Assembly (NCBI GenBank): GCA_020442425.1
Contig: JAGRKB010000068.1
Span: 1-48,574 of the forward strand
Direction: 5' to 3'
DNA length: 48,574 bases
From: Alphaproteobacteria bacterium
GTDB lineage: Bacteria > Pseudomonadota > Alphaproteobacteria > Micavibrionales > Micavibrionaceae
The notes under the pieces were generated by a model. That model saw only the letters and a list, made by a program, of their open reading frames with translations, ran no database searches and had not been told where the DNA came from. The translations under genes and the position numbers were made by a program. Shown one piece after another: positions 26,126 to 35,544 of the stretch (positions within the stretch are counted from its first letter, which is position 1; the number at the start of each line of letters is the position of its first letter).

Positions 26126-27118
26126 ATGAGCATAAACACTTTTGGTGCGGTAGCATCATCTCCTGTAAATTTTAATCCGAACAGAAGACCTCGCATTGTC
26201 TTGATCAACATCATGGACAACGCCGAAGGCACAGAAAAACACTTCGTCAAAACTTTGCAAACCGCGCATCCTGAAGCAGAGATTGTTTTATGCAGAATGG
26301 CGTGTGCCAAAAAAGACGCGAAATATTTCCTCGAACAAGATTACCTCTGCTCCGATAGATATCAGGACTGGCAAGAGGTCATCGGTCGTGACTATGTTGA
26401 TCTGGTGATTGTAACAGGAATCAATCGTGGCAAATTGACCTACCAAGACATGGCCTCACAATATAAAGGCTTCTGGAATGAGAGCTGCTCTCTATTCCGC
26501 AAATTACAACACGCGACAAGATCAGGACAGGTGGGACACGCCACGCTCGTCTGCTGGTCAGCCTTTGCAGCCATGAAAGATTTGTACAGCGTCGATAAAC
26601 AAATCCACCCGAAAAAATTCTACGGCCTTTTCAAACATTACCTGCCGGAAGAACCGCATCCCTTATTGGCTGGCATTGAAGACCGTGAAATTCTTATTCC
26701 ACAATCTCGTTATTCCTACATGGATGAAGAAGAATTAAACGCAGCCATTCGCGCACACGACGGAACAGTTGCCTTGAACGGCCCCGATGGCCCGGCTTTG
26801 TGGACGCTGGAAAGCGGGCGCATATCTTGTATCATCAACCATCCGGAATATAGCATCGACACACTCTCTCGCGAATATGCCAAAGGCGTTGAAAAAGAAG
26901 GCTCTGACTTCGAACTTCCTCAAAATTACGACCTAAAAGACATCCAACGCCACACAGAAACCTTTGAACGATTAAAAACCCTCAGCCCCCTGCTCTATAG
27001 AAATATTATTATCCACGCTTTAAGTGTGCGCCCATCACAACCTAAACCCGCCCAACATCTAGAAAACCAGGGCGAAATCGCTTTCATGCCCCTTGGGGAA
27101 CAAGTCAGTTACGGTTAA
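26126..27118 (+). CDS. metA: Homoserine O-acyltransferase (MetA family)
   Basis: 330 residues, a little longer than E. coli MetA. It activates homoserine by acylation (succinyl or acetyl) for methionine synthesis. The nucleophile is C143 in LVCWSAFAAM; KHYLPEEPHPLLAG and SRYSYMDEEEL are the usual surrounding segments, and IINHPEYSIDTLSREY contains the catalytic His and Glu region. Acyl donor specificity cannot be read safely. GAGGG precedes the ATG. The riboswitch upstream supports the role. Confidence 0.92.
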   Translation: MSINTFGAVASSPVNFNPNRRPRIVLINIMDNAEGTEKHFVKTLQTAHPEAEIVLCRMACAKKDAKYFLEQDYLCSDRYQDWQEVIGRDYVDLVIVTGINRGKLTYQDMASQYKGFWNESCSLFRKLQHATRSGQVGHATLVCWSAFAAMKDLYSVDKQIHPKKFYGLFKHYLPEEPHPLLAGIEDREILIPQSRYSYMDEEELNAAIRAHDGTVALNGPDGPALWTLESGRISCIINHPEYSIDTLSREYAKGVEKEGSDFELPQNYDLKDIQRHTETFERLKTLSPLLYRNIIIHALSVRPSQPKPAQHLENQGEIAFMPLGEQVSYG

Positions 27119-27139
27119 ATCTTGTCTTATATTGTAAAA

Positions 27140-27157
27140 TCTCCTAAACCTAGGAGA
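27140..27157. promoter_or_regulatory. Inverted repeat before the DAHP synthase gene
   Basis: TCTCCTA and TAGGAGA form a 7-bp perfect hairpin with loop AACC, about 30 bp before the start codon. It may be an operator or leader structure; no T-tract follows. Confidence 0.35.
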
Positions 27158-27186
27158 GTATACATTTATTGCATAGCAACAGAGAC

Positions 27187-28587
27187 ATGAATATGACCAA
27201 TTGGACCCCCGAAAGCTGGAGATCAAAACCCGCAAAGCAACTTCCGACCTACGGAGACAACAAAGCCACTTTGGAAACAGCGGAAACAGAACTGCGCCGC
27301 ATGCCTCCACTCGTCTTTGCAGGGGAAGCCCGCGCTTTGAAAAACCAACTCGCAAAAGCATCCCAAGGGGAAGCCTTTGCCCTAATGGGGGGAGACTGCG
27401 CTGAGAGCTTTGCGGAATTCGGAGCCAACAAAATCCGCGATACATTCCGCGTGCTACTTCAAATGTCTGTGGTTATGACATTTTCCGGATCAATTCCTGT
27501 GATTAAAATGGGACGTATGGCAGGACAATTCGCCAAACCACGCTCCGAAGACACCGAAACAAAAGACGGCGTAACATTGCCAACCTATCGCGGCGACATC
27601 ATTAACGGTATCGAGTTTTCTGAAGAAGCCCGCAGACCTGATCCGAACCGTATGCTCCGCGCTTATAACCAATCAGCAGCAACCCTCAACTTACTGCGCG
27701 CTTTCGCGTATGGCGGATATGCTGACCTTCACATGGTCAACAAATGGAACTTGGATTTCGTCACCGACAGCGAGCAAGCCGAGAAATACAAAAAACTCTC
27801 CCATCGCATTGAACAAGCTCTCGACTTTATGACAGCCTGTGGAATGACCGGAGAGAAAATCCCGCATATTCTGAAACAAACCGATTTCTATACCTGTCAC
27901 GAAGCGCTTCTCCTTCCCTATGAAGAAGCCCTAACCCGCGTCGATAGCGTCACAGGCGACTGGTACGATTGCTCTGGCCACTTGGTTTGGATAGGTGCTC
28001 GCACCAATCAAGAAGATCACGCTCAAATTGAATTTGTTCGCGGCATTAAAAACCCGATTGGCATGAAATGCCCACCAACCGTCCAACCGGATGAATTGAT
28101 CCGCCTGATCGATAAAATCAATCCGGATAACGAAGCGGGTCGCCTGACTTTGATTTCTCGCATGGGCGCAGGAAAAGTCTTCGACCACCTCCCTGCTTTG
28201 GTCAGAAAAGTCAAAGACGAAGGCCGTATCGTCACATGGGTATGTGATCCGATGCATGGTAATACGACCAAATCATCAACAGGATACAAAACCCGCCAAT
28301 TCGATTCCGTCATGAGCGAAGTCAAAGATTTCTTTGCCGTGCATAAAGCCGAAGGCACAATTCCGGGGGGTGTTCATATTGAAATGACAGGACAAAACGT
28401 GACGGAATGTGTCGGCGGCCTACAGGATATTCGCGAAGAAAATCTGTCTGACCGATACCACACCCATTGTGATCCGCGCCTTAATGCCTCTCAATCTTTG
28501 GAAATGGCATTCCTGATTTCAGATGAATTAAAAGCAATCCGCAAAGACAGAAAACAAAATATTCTGAACTTGGCAGCGGAAGAATAA
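27187..28587 (+). CDS. Class II 3-deoxy-7-phosphoheptulonate synthase
   Basis: 466 residues from the ATG at 27187; the TTG further upstream is less likely. Plant-type (class II) DAHP synthase, first shikimate enzyme, condensing phosphoenolpyruvate and erythrose 4-phosphate. Signatures: [76 protein letters not shown] and [14 protein letters not shown]. Five bases separate it from nadE, so the two are probably cotranscribed. Confidence 0.95.
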   Translation: MNMTNWTPESWRSKPAKQLPTYGDNKATLETAETELRRMPPLVFAGEARALKNQLAKASQGEAFALMGGDCAESFAEFGANKIRDTFRVLLQMSVVMTFSGSIPVIKMGRMAGQFAKPRSEDTETKDGVTLPTYRGDIINGIEFSEEARRPDPNRMLRAYNQSAATLNLLRAFAYGGYADLHMVNKWNLDFVTDSEQAEKYKKLSHRIEQALDFMTACGMTGEKIPHILKQTDFYTCHEALLLPYEEALTRVDSVTGDWYDCSGHLVWIGARTNQEDHAQIEFVRGIKNPIGMKCPPTVQPDELIRLIDKINPDNEAGRLTLISRMGAGKVFDHLPALVRKVKDEGRIVTWVCDPMHGNTTKSSTGYKTRQFDSVMSEVKDFFAVHKAEGTIPGGVHIEMTGQNVTECVGGLQDIREENLSDRYHTHCDPRLNASQSLEMAFLISDELKAIRKDRKQNILNLAAEE

Positions 28588-28592
28588 AAACA

Positions 28593-30185
28593 ATGTCAGC
28601 TTTGGAAAACCTGCGCTTTACAATCGCGCAAATAAACCCGAGCGTTGGCGATCTGGATGGGAATCTGGATCGCATCCTCTCGGTTTGGAAAGACAATGAC
28701 CAAAGCAGCGACCTCATTATTTTTTCTGAAATGGTTTTAACGGGCTACCCGCCGGAAGATCTTCTGCATAAATCCGCCTTTATCGACACATGCGAAGAAA
28801 AAATCGAATATCTTATCGAACAGTCTTTAACCAAATCCTCTGCCATTCTAATCGGCGCGCCTTACAGAATTGACAATAAGCTTTATAACGCAGCCCTAAT
28901 GATTGATAACGGCAAACTCAAATCCGTCACCGCAAAACACCATTTGCCGAACTATGGCGTCTTTGATGAAAAACGCTACTTCACACCATCATCAGAAACC
29001 AAAGCCGCAGAATTTCGCGGTACAAAACTAGGTATCATGATTTGTGAAGATATGTGGTTTGATAACATTGCAAACGACCTCAAAAAACAAGGCGCAGAAA
29101 TTCTGATCTCGGTCAACGGCTCTCCGTTTGAAATCGGGAAGCTGACCGCCCGTGACCTCCAAGCCCGCGCCCGTGTTGAAGAAACAAATTTACCTCTGAT
29201 TTACGTCAACCAGATCGGCGGGCAAGACGATCTGGTTTTTGACGGAACGTCTTTCGTCCTCGATGCAAACGGAACAAAAATTCTAACCTGCAAATCATTT
29301 GAAGAAGATGTTTGCCCACTCTCATCTCATTCTGAACGCAGTGAAGAATCTCCCTTAAAAGAAGAACTTCTTTTCCGTGCCACCTCTTTAGGCCTCAAAG
29401 ACTACATGCGCAAAACAGGACAAAAGAAAGTCCTGATCGGCCTTTCAGGCGGCGTAGATAGCGCCTTGGCCGCAGCCATAGCAGTTGACGCCATCGGTGC
29501 AGAAAATATCCACGCCGTCATGATGCCGTCAGAATTCACATCCCAAGAAAGCCTCGATGACGCAGCTCTATGCGCCAAAAATCTTGGAATTTCTTACGAA
29601 ATTGTCCCGATTAAAAACATGGTTGCAACCTTTATAAAAGACCAACCCGAAACCACTGGCCTCGCCCACGAGAATTTGCAATCGCGTTTGCGCGGTGTCA
29701 TCCTGATGACAAAATCGAACATGACGGGTGCAATGGTTGTCACAACAGGAAACAAATCCGAAATGGCCATGGGCTACGCCACATTGTATGGCGATATGTG
29801 CGGCGGATATAATCCGCTTAAAGATATGTACAAAACCACCGTCTATAAAATCTGCGATTGGTACAATCAAACGCACGACAAAAAAATTCCGCAAAATATC
29901 ATCACCAAAGCCCCGAGCGCAGAACTGCGCCCCGACCAAAAAGATCAGGACAGCCTTCCGCCCTATGAAATTCTGGATGCCATCCTCGAATGTCTGATTG
30001 AAAAAGACTTGTCTGTATCTGGGACAATAGAAAAAGGCTTCGATAAAGACACCGTTGAAAAAGTCGCGCGTCATCTCAAAATTGCCCAATATAAACGCAA
30101 CCAATCGGCCCCGGGGCCGAAACTCACCCCCCGCGCCTTTGCCAGAGAACGCCGCTACCCGATCTCAAACGGCTATAAAGGCTAG
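28593..30185 (+). CDS. nadE: Glutamine-hydrolysing NAD+ synthase
   Basis: 530 residues. The N-terminal CN-hydrolase (glutaminase) domain has the Glu-Lys-Cys triad in FSEMVLTGYPPEDLL, KHHLPNYGVFDEKRYF and MICEDMW. The C-terminal synthase domain has the PP-loop GLSGGVDSALAA, plus KSEMAMGYATLYGDMCGGYNPLKD and PSAELRPDQKDQDSLPPY. It amidates nicotinate adenine dinucleotide with ammonia channelled from glutamine. In the linker, residues 246-254 read HSERSEESP, the translation of a dispersed palindromic DNA repeat inserted in frame. Confidence 0.95.
   Translation: MSALENLRFTIAQINPSVGDLDGNLDRILSVWKDNDQSSDLIIFSEMVLTGYPPEDLLHKSAFIDTCEEKIEYLIEQSLTKSSAILIGAPYRIDNKLYNAALMIDNGKLKSVTAKHHLPNYGVFDEKRYFTPSSETKAAEFRGTKLGIMICEDMWFDNIANDLKKQGAEILISVNGSPFEIGKLTARDLQARARVEETNLPLIYVNQIGGQDDLVFDGTSFVLDANGTKILTCKSFEEDVCPLSSHSERSEESPLKEELLFRATSLGLKDYMRKTGQKKVLIGLSGGVDSALAAAIAVDAIGAENIHAVMMPSEFTSQESLDDAALCAKNLGISYEIVPIKNMVATFIKDQPETTGLAHENLQSRLRGVILMTKSNMTGAMVVTTGNKSEMAMGYATLYGDMCGGYNPLKDMYKTTVYKICDWYNQTHDKKIPQNIITKAPSAELRPDQKDQDSLPPYEILDAILECLIEKDLSVSGTIEKGFDKDTVEKVARHLKIAQYKRNQSAPGPKLTPRAFARERRYPISNGYKG
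29327..29352. repeat. Palindromic element inside the nadE linker
   Basis: CTCATTCTGAACGCAGTGAA followed by GAATCTC matches the widespread intergenic repeat GTCATTCTGA..GAAGAATC; ATTCT and AGAAT pair. In frame it encodes HSERSEES between the two enzyme domains. Confidence 0.7.
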
Positions 30186-30225
30186 CCACGTCATCCCTAA
30201 TGTCTTTCATTAAAATCCCCCCTCT

Positions 30226-30293
30226 CGTCATTCCCCGATTTATTCGGGGAATCTATACAAAAATGGATCACCCGAACAAGTCGGGTGATGACG
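30226..30293. repeat. Palindromic repeat between nadE and gltX
   Basis: Two hairpins, TTCCCCGATTTATTCGGGGAA and ATCACCCGAACAAGTCGGGTGAT (with the CGTCA/TGACG ends inverted). Same general design (GTCAT...GATGAC) as the other families here but with its own core. Confidence 0.7.
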
Positions 30294-30390
30294 GCCTATC
30301 TATAGTTAGCCCCACCACCCACTAACCACTAACAACTAGACACTTTTCCCCATTGAATCCCAACCAAAAACCCGCTAAAACAAGACTATT

Positions 30391-31740
30391 ATGACAGAAC
30401 AAATCCGCGTCCGCTTCGCCCCTTCCCCAACCGGCATGTTACACATTGGTAACGTCCGCACCGCATTCATTACTTGGCTGTTTGCTCAAGCCAACAAAGG
30501 ATATTTCCTTCTCAGGATTGACGATACCGATTTGGAACGCTCCAAACCGGAATATGAAGCAGCCATCTATGAAAGCCTGACATGGCTGGGTATGAGCTGG
30601 GATGAGCTAGCCCACCAGAGCAAACGCCTTGACCGTTATGCAGAAGTCATCGAAAAACTAAAAGCCGATGGCCGCCTCTACGCCTGTTACGAAACACCTG
30701 AAGAATTGTCTCTCAAAAGAAAGTCACAACTCTCTCAAGGTATGCCGCCGATTTATGACCGTGGCGCACTGAAACTAACCGCAGAACAAATCGCAAAATA
30801 CGAAGCCGAAGGCCGCAAGCCGCACTGGCGCTTCCTGATGAAAGATGAACCGATCATCTGGCAAGACCTCATCCGCGGCGAAGTTCGCTTTGAAGGAAAA
30901 GACATTTCCGACCCTGTGCTGATCCGTGAAGACGGCTCACCGCTCTACCACTTATGCTCCGTCATTGATGACGCAGATTTTGGGATGACGCACATCATCC
31001 GCGGCGAAGACCACGTTTCAAACACCGCAGCCCACTTGCAAATGTTTGACGCCATCGGCTTCAACCGTCCGCAATTGGCACACTTGCCGTTGCTCTCTGA
31101 TCCGGAAGGCGGAAAACTCTCGAAACGCTTGGGCGCACTCAGCATCATCCAATTGCGTGATGAAGTCGGCCTTGAACCGCTTTCGATTTGTTCTCTGCTC
31201 GCACGTCTCGGAACATCCGACCCGATTGAATCCTTTGCCTCACACGCACCGTTAATTGAATCATTTGATATTTCAAAATTCGGACGCGGCACACCTAAAT
31301 TTGACCAAGAAGAACTCTTGCGCCTCAACTCCAAACTCATCCATGAGCTGGATTATTCAGCCGCAAAAATCCGTTTGGCACAAATCGGACTGGAAGAAGT
31401 CACAGAAGACTTCTGGAACGTTGTCCGCCCGAACTTGGAAAAAATCACCGACATCAAAGACTGGTGGACGGTCGCCAACGGCCCTGTTACCCCAGTGGTC
31501 AATGACAATGAATTTGCCGCCAAAGCGATTGAATTGATGCCGCCTGCCCCATGGACACCGGAAACATGGAAAGAATGGACGGGTGCAATCAAAGCTGAGA
31601 CAGGCCGCAAAGGCAAAGAACTGTTCATGCCGTTACGCCAAGCCCTGACGGGAATGGATCACGGCCCTGAACTCGGAGATTTGCTACCGCTCATCGGCCC
31701 TGAAAAAGCCAAAGCGCGCCTATCCAAACAAGCTGCATAA
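30391..31740 (+). CDS. gltX: Glutamyl-tRNA synthetase
   Basis: 449 residues, class I aminoacyl-tRNA synthetase. The HIGH motif is FAPSPTGMLHIGNVRTA (HIG at 18-20) and the KMSKS motif is KLSKRLGA (242-249). RIDDTDLERS and HIIRGEDHVSN are GluRS signatures. Many alphaproteobacteria carry two such genes; whether this one charges tRNA-Glu, tRNA-Gln or both cannot be told here. No clear ribosome-binding site precedes the ATG. Confidence 0.95.
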   Translation: MTEQIRVRFAPSPTGMLHIGNVRTAFITWLFAQANKGYFLLRIDDTDLERSKPEYEAAIYESLTWLGMSWDELAHQSKRLDRYAEVIEKLKADGRLYACYETPEELSLKRKSQLSQGMPPIYDRGALKLTAEQIAKYEAEGRKPHWRFLMKDEPIIWQDLIRGEVRFEGKDISDPVLIREDGSPLYHLCSVIDDADFGMTHIIRGEDHVSNTAAHLQMFDAIGFNRPQLAHLPLLSDPEGGKLSKRLGALSIIQLRDEVGLEPLSICSLLARLGTSDPIESFASHAPLIESFDISKFGRGTPKFDQEELLRLNSKLIHELDYSAAKIRLAQIGLEEVTEDFWNVVRPNLEKITDIKDWWTVANGPVTPVVNDNEFAAKAIELMPPAPWTPETWKEWTGAIKAETGRKGKELFMPLRQALTGMDHGPELGDLLPLIGPEKAKARLSKQAA

Positions 31741-31821
31741 CCTCTTCCCTCATTGCAAGAAGGACAATCCAGTAGAATAACTGAAGTACTTCGTTGTTAA
31801 AGTTCCGTGCAATGATGATTT

Positions 31822-31830
31822 TGCTATAAT
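31822..31830 (+). promoter_or_regulatory. Extended -10 promoter element
   Basis: TGCTATAAT, identical to the element before the pseudopilin operon, about 95 bases ahead of the gene at 31926. No convincing -35 box. Confidence 0.4.
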
Positions 31831-31925
31831 CAATGACTATTATTGGCTATACGAACCTGGCGTTACATTGACTAAAGCCAAAAAGAGGACTAGACTACCA
31901 CTGTAAAAAAACAGGAGAATCAACC

Positions 31926-32486
31926 ATGAGTGAGACCTTAGTTGGAATTATGAACAATGAAAGCTCAGCGCTCGACCCCAAGCTAATGAGAGAAATCATT
32001 AATAGCCTAGGTGAGGAAACCGCCTATCCTCCGGTTCGTCACATGGTACGGGATTGGAATCCAGCTTTTGGCAGCTGTGTTCCGGCTACTGTTGTATACA
32101 TTGCAATTAAAGAGTTAGAAGACAGCGACTCAGTAATGAAAGCATTTCTGGTTCGCGATCTTGAACAAGAAGGCACTCCAATCGAGGCTCACTTTGTCAT
32201 GACAGATGGAAAGAGCTGCGTTGTGGATTTCACTCCGGCAAAACACGGAGAAGGCGAGTTCGCTCTTTATTCTGACCAAGAGACTTCGGAACTGATCGAG
32301 GACATGCTAAGTGAAGAAACCCTGCCGCAAAGGGTTGGTGTAGTTCTGGAAAGAATTGGGTCACAATATGACGTAGACTCAATTTTTACCGCCTTCCGCA
32401 GGGCGCTGAAAAAAGGCGGAGCCGCAGAAATGGATAGAAATAAGGTCAAAGAGACTCTAGTTGAGTTTTGGCAACATAGAATTTGA
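31926..32486 (+). CDS. Hypothetical protein with Cys-His-Asp order
   Basis: 186 residues, AGGAG ribosome-binding site before the ATG. No family recognised. Cytoplasmic, no signal peptide. The order SCVPATVVYIAIKEL (C51), EAHFVMTDGKSCVVDFTP (H89 and D101) resembles the helix-Cys then His and Asp on adjacent strands of transglutaminase/papain-like enzymes, so a peptidase- or transglutaminase-like activity is conceivable; this is inference from motif order only. Confidence 0.55.
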   Translation: MSETLVGIMNNESSALDPKLMREIINSLGEETAYPPVRHMVRDWNPAFGSCVPATVVYIAIKELEDSDSVMKAFLVRDLEQEGTPIEAHFVMTDGKSCVVDFTPAKHGEGEFALYSDQETSELIEDMLSEETLPQRVGVVLERIGSQYDVDSIFTAFRRALKKGGAAEMDRNKVKETLVEFWQHRI

Positions 32487-32491
32487 TTTGT

Positions 32492-32520
32492 AAAAAATCC
32501 CCCGATCATAAATCGGGGGA
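32492..32520 (-). terminator. Intrinsic terminator (minus strand)
   Basis: TCCCCCGAT and ATCGGGGGA form a 9-bp stem at 32498-32520; on the minus strand it is followed by TTTTTT (32492-32497), so it ends transcripts of the small minus-strand gene at 32553. Confidence 0.85.
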
Positions 32521-32552
32521 AATATCCAACACCATAGGAATTCTTGAAAATA

Positions 32553-32834
32553 TTACTCGGCGAACTGTAATCGATCCATACGGGATTTGAGCATCATCGC
32601 GAGCTTTCTACCGTCTTCTTCCGAAGCTTCAGGCCAGAAAGACTTAATAGAGTTTTTATAGGCATTCATACGTTGACCGAATAACTGATCAAAAAGGGTC
32701 ATCTTACGAGCCGTATCCAAACGAGAAAACGCAGCATACACATCAAAATTAGCAGTAGAATGCTCCTCGACCTGAGGCGCAACCTGTTGTTCATTGGCAG
32801 TCATATCAGCATGATCCATGGCAATCGCTTCCAT
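32553..32834 (-). CDS. Hypothetical small protein
   Basis: 93 residues, no family recognised. N-terminal third is polar and probably disordered; the rest predicts helices (DTARKMTLFDQLFGQRM, EEDGRKLAMMLKSRMDRLQF). GGAGA lies just before the ATG and a good terminator follows, which supports a real gene. Confidence 0.55.
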   Translation of the reverse strand: MEAIAMDHADMTANEQQVAPQVEEHSTANFDVYAAFSRLDTARKMTLFDQLFGQRMNAYKNSIKSFWPEASEEDGRKLAMMLKSRMDRLQFAE

Positions 32835-33041
32835 ATCTCCCCCTTCTCCTTTCAGAGTTCTTCTCTTTCGAGACGAGATAACTAAATTTCAAATATGAGC
32901 TATGCTGTTAATATATCGTTAACCTTTCAAAAAGTCAAATATTTGATAAATTTCAAATCGCATTACAGGCTTTTTTAGAAAAAAGATTGTATTTTTCAAA
33001 CTCTTAGGTAAGGTTCCCTTCATCAAAAAATTGGAAAAAAC

Positions 33042-33809
33042 ATGACAGGAACCAACAGAAAGTCCCTCGACCCCGCCTTGGTCAACGCTCCCCAACCAGT
33101 GATCGTGTTGGTTAATCCACAAATGGGTGAAAATATCGGAGCCGCTGCGCGTGCCATGCTCAATTGTGGCCTATGTCACCTACGGATTGTTAATCCGAGA
33201 GACGGCTGGCCCAACGAACGAGCCAACGCCATGTCCTCAGGGGCTTTGGAACTTATGCCTCCCGTTGAAGTTTTCGAGAACCTTGCCGACGCTTTAGCAG
33301 ATTGTCAGACAGTGTACGCGACAACGGCACGTCCCCGCGATCTGGTGAAACCCGTTTTGACACCGCGCTTTGCGGCCGAAGATATGGCTTCAGCTACCCA
33401 AAACGGCGAAAAGACAGCCATCCTATTCGGCGCAGAACGTGCAGGTCTTTCAAACGATGAAGTCGCCTTCGCCCATAAAATCATAACCATCCCTCTAAAT
33501 CCGGGATTTTCAAGCCTCAACCTTGGCCAATCCGTCCTGCTCGTCACCTATGAATGGTCTCAAATCGTCTTTAAGGCCGCCGAGGAAACCTTACCCACAG
33601 GCAAAAGTGAAATAGCCACCGGAGATGAATTTGAAAATTTCTTCACGCGCCTAGATCAAGAATTGACCAACGCGCGCTTCTATCGCGTCGATGAAATGAA
33701 AGATATAATATCAAGAAATATCAAATCGTTATTTCAAAGAGCTAAACCGACAAATCAAGAAATAAACACCCTCCACGGCGTCCTGACAGCGCTCATTAGC
33801 AAAAAATAA
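33042..33809 (+). CDS. trmJ: tRNA (cytidine/uridine-2'-O-)-methyltransferase TrmJ
   Basis: 255 residues, SPOUT (SpoU/TrmH) superfamily with trefoil-knot motifs: VLVNPQMGENIGAAARAM (motif 1), ILFGAERAGLSNDEV (motif 2) and IPLNPGFSSLNLGQSVLLV (motif 3). TrmJ methylates ribose 32 in the anticodon loop of several tRNAs. Length and C-terminal extension fit TrmJ better than TrmH or TrmL. Convergent with rpsD. Confidence 0.9.
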   Translation: MTGTNRKSLDPALVNAPQPVIVLVNPQMGENIGAAARAMLNCGLCHLRIVNPRDGWPNERANAMSSGALELMPPVEVFENLADALADCQTVYATTARPRDLVKPVLTPRFAAEDMASATQNGEKTAILFGAERAGLSNDEVAFAHKIITIPLNPGFSSLNLGQSVLLVTYEWSQIVFKAAEETLPTGKSEIATGDEFENFFTRLDQELTNARFYRVDEMKDIISRNIKSLFQRAKPTNQEINTLHGVLTALISKK

Positions 33810-33810
33810 A

Positions 33811-33830
33811 AACCGCCCCATCGGGCGGTT
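33811..33830. terminator. Bidirectional terminator hairpin between trmJ and rpsD
   Basis: AACCGCCC, loop CATC, GGGCGGTT; on the minus strand the stem runs into TTTTTATTTTTT, on the plus strand into TTT. Confidence 0.75.
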
Positions 33831-33855
33831 TAGAATCTCCAAGGGAGATAACAGG

Positions 33856-33933
33856 GTTTTCGTTTGGCCAGACGCAAGGCGCGAAGTGTATAAAACATAC
33901 ACGAGCAACGAAACAACGCCGCCAAACGGAAAC
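33856..33933. repeat. Repeat family F (AAGGCGCGA), copy 1
   Basis: Termini GTTTTCGTTTGGC and GCCAAACGGAAAC are inverted repeats with one mismatch; the centre GTGTATAAAACATACAC is another hairpin. Internal AAGGCGCGA and CGAGCAACG recur in the copy at 42011-42104. It lies just after the rpsD stop codon (33946). Confidence 0.7.
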
Positions 33934-33945
33934 GATGGACTCTCC

Positions 33946-34563
33946 CTAGCGGGAATAGTATTCGATAACCAAATGCGGTTCCATTTGAACAGGATATGGA
34001 ACATCTTCCAGTTTAGGGACACGAACAAATGTCACTTTGAAACCTGCTGCATCTTCAGCCAGATATTCAGGAAGATCACGCTCACCGGATTCACGAGCAG
34101 CCATAACCATAGGCATTTGACGTGATTTTTCACGAACTTCAATAACATCACCTTCTTGAACTTGGTAAGAAGGAACATTAACGCGTTTTCCGTTCACTTT
34201 CACATGACCGTGGCTTACCAATTGACGGCTAGCAAATACGGTAGGAACGAATTTCGCACGGTAGCAAACTGCATCCAAACGACGCTCAAGCAAACCGATC
34301 AAGTTTTGAGAAGAGTCACCACGAATGCGAACAGCTTCAAAATAGTAAGCACGGAATTTTTTCTCGCCGATAGAACCGTAATAACCTTTCAGTTTTTGCT
34401 TGGCGCGCAACTGGATACCATAGTCAGTTGGCTTGCCACGGTTTGCACCGTGTTGGCCTGGGCCTGTTTGACGGAGGTTATAAGGTGATTTTGCACGACC
34501 CCAAAGGTTACAACCCAAACGACGGTCAATCTTATGTTTAGCGCTAAGACGCTTACCTGCCAT
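33946..34563 (-). CDS. rpsD: 30S ribosomal protein S4
   Basis: 205 residues from the ATG at 34563, preceded by GGAGA; a longer upstream frame is not used. Typical S4: [39 protein letters not shown] and the S4 RNA-binding domain [40 protein letters not shown]. It nucleates small-subunit assembly on 16S rRNA. It stands alone, not in the spc/alpha operon, as is usual in this class. Confidence 0.97.
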   Translation of the reverse strand: MAGKRLSAKHKIDRRLGCNLWGRAKSPYNLRQTGPGQHGANRGKPTDYGIQLRAKQKLKGYYGSIGEKKFRAYYFEAVRIRGDSSQNLIGLLERRLDAVCYRAKFVPTVFASRQLVSHGHVKVNGKRVNVPSYQVQEGDVIEVREKSRQMPMVMAARESGERDLPEYLAEDAAGFKVTFVRVPKLEDVPYPVQMEPHLVIEYYSR

Positions 34564-34878
34564 AGCAGTTCTCCTATTTTTCTTTTTGTTGTCCTGATCT
34601 CCCGTCATCGGGATTGGCAAAAGCCTGTAAACAAGCAAATCCAACGCTCGAACCATTCAAGCTTCTCAGGAATGGCGGGAATATAGGGATTCTCACAGGA
34701 ATGTCAACAAAATTTCTCAAAGAAGAGCCAAAGGATATGTCGAGCGCTCCATATATACGCTCTATATATAATGGAACAGAGAACATCAATACATTCTAAT
34801 ATGCGGCAAAAAGAGTCACCGTTTTGTGGAACAAAATTACTTTTTTTACTGGACACACTTATAAAAATAGGAATATGT

Positions 34879-34975
34879 TGCGCCCGCTAACACGGCCAAT
34901 CGGGCGAGTTCGCCCCCTTTCCCGCGCTTAGGCTTTGCGAGAAGACCTTAGACAAACCATAGTTTTCCCGCAAAG
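34879..34975 (+). promoter_or_regulatory. Candidate structured leader of the CBS/antiporter/channel operon
   Basis: Part of a 460-bp gene-free stretch (34564-35023). GGGCGAGTTCGCCC (34902-34915) is a strong hairpin with CCTTT after it; its left arm can instead pair with CGCCCG at 34881-34886, so two folds compete. A third stem pairs CTTTGCG (34933-34939) with CGCAAAG (34969-34975). This is the layout of a switching leader; no known riboswitch was identified by eye. Confidence 0.35.
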
Positions 34976-35023
34976 AAACATGGACAAACGGTAATAATAG
35001 ACAAAGCAAAAGGTAATAGAAAC

Positions 35024-35527
35024 ATGTCGTGCAAAGAAGCCCTTATTCCGACCTCGATTCACATCGCTCCGGATCAAACAGTAAAAGAGGCCCTTCATTT
35101 ATTAGAAGAAAACCATATCCGCACAGCTCCGGTGGTGAACAGCGCGGGGCAATTGGTGGGAATGTTTGGCTTACACTCTCTTATGGAAGATTTGTTGCCG
35201 ATGGCGGCTCAAATTAAGGATGGGCTAACGGATTTGGATTTCATCGTTGGCGGAGCGCCGGGTGCCGCTAAGAAAATCCGTAAAGTCGGGCCTAAACTGG
35301 TGAAAGATCACATGGCCACAGATGTCAGTGAAATTGTACTTAATCCGGAAACCCCTCTTTTAGAAGTGATCCGTATGCTGACCCGTCACGGCAGCCCTCT
35401 TCCTGTTGTAGAAGAAGGCTCAATGAAATATGTAGGGATTGTCTCAGAGCAATCTTGTCTGCATCGTCTTCACGAGATTTTGGCGGAAGTCGAAAAAGAA
35501 GAAGAACTAGAAAAATCACAAAAATAA
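35024..35527 (+). CDS. CBS-domain-pair protein
   Basis: 167 residues consisting of a CBS pair: first repeat about 10-60 (ALHLLEENHIRTAPVVNSAGQLVGMF), second about 95-150 (EVIRMLTRHGSPLPVVEEGSMKYVGIVSE). Such modules bind adenosyl ligands and regulate transporters or enzymes. It lies 17 bp before an NhaD-type antiporter gene and probably senses nucleotide or ionic state for the operon. Soluble and cytoplasmic. Confidence 0.82.
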   Translation: MSCKEALIPTSIHIAPDQTVKEALHLLEENHIRTAPVVNSAGQLVGMFGLHSLMEDLLPMAAQIKDGLTDLDFIVGGAPGAAKKIRKVGPKLVKDHMATDVSEIVLNPETPLLEVIRMLTRHGSPLPVVEEGSMKYVGIVSEQSCLHRLHEILAEVEKEEELEKSQK

Positions 35528-35544
35528 TAGAGTTGGTGTAAATT

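Noticed and set aside
34564..34656. Extended N-terminus of ribosomal protein S4
   Set aside because: S4 proteins start at MAGKR-like sequences and GGAGA lies directly before the ATG at 34563.
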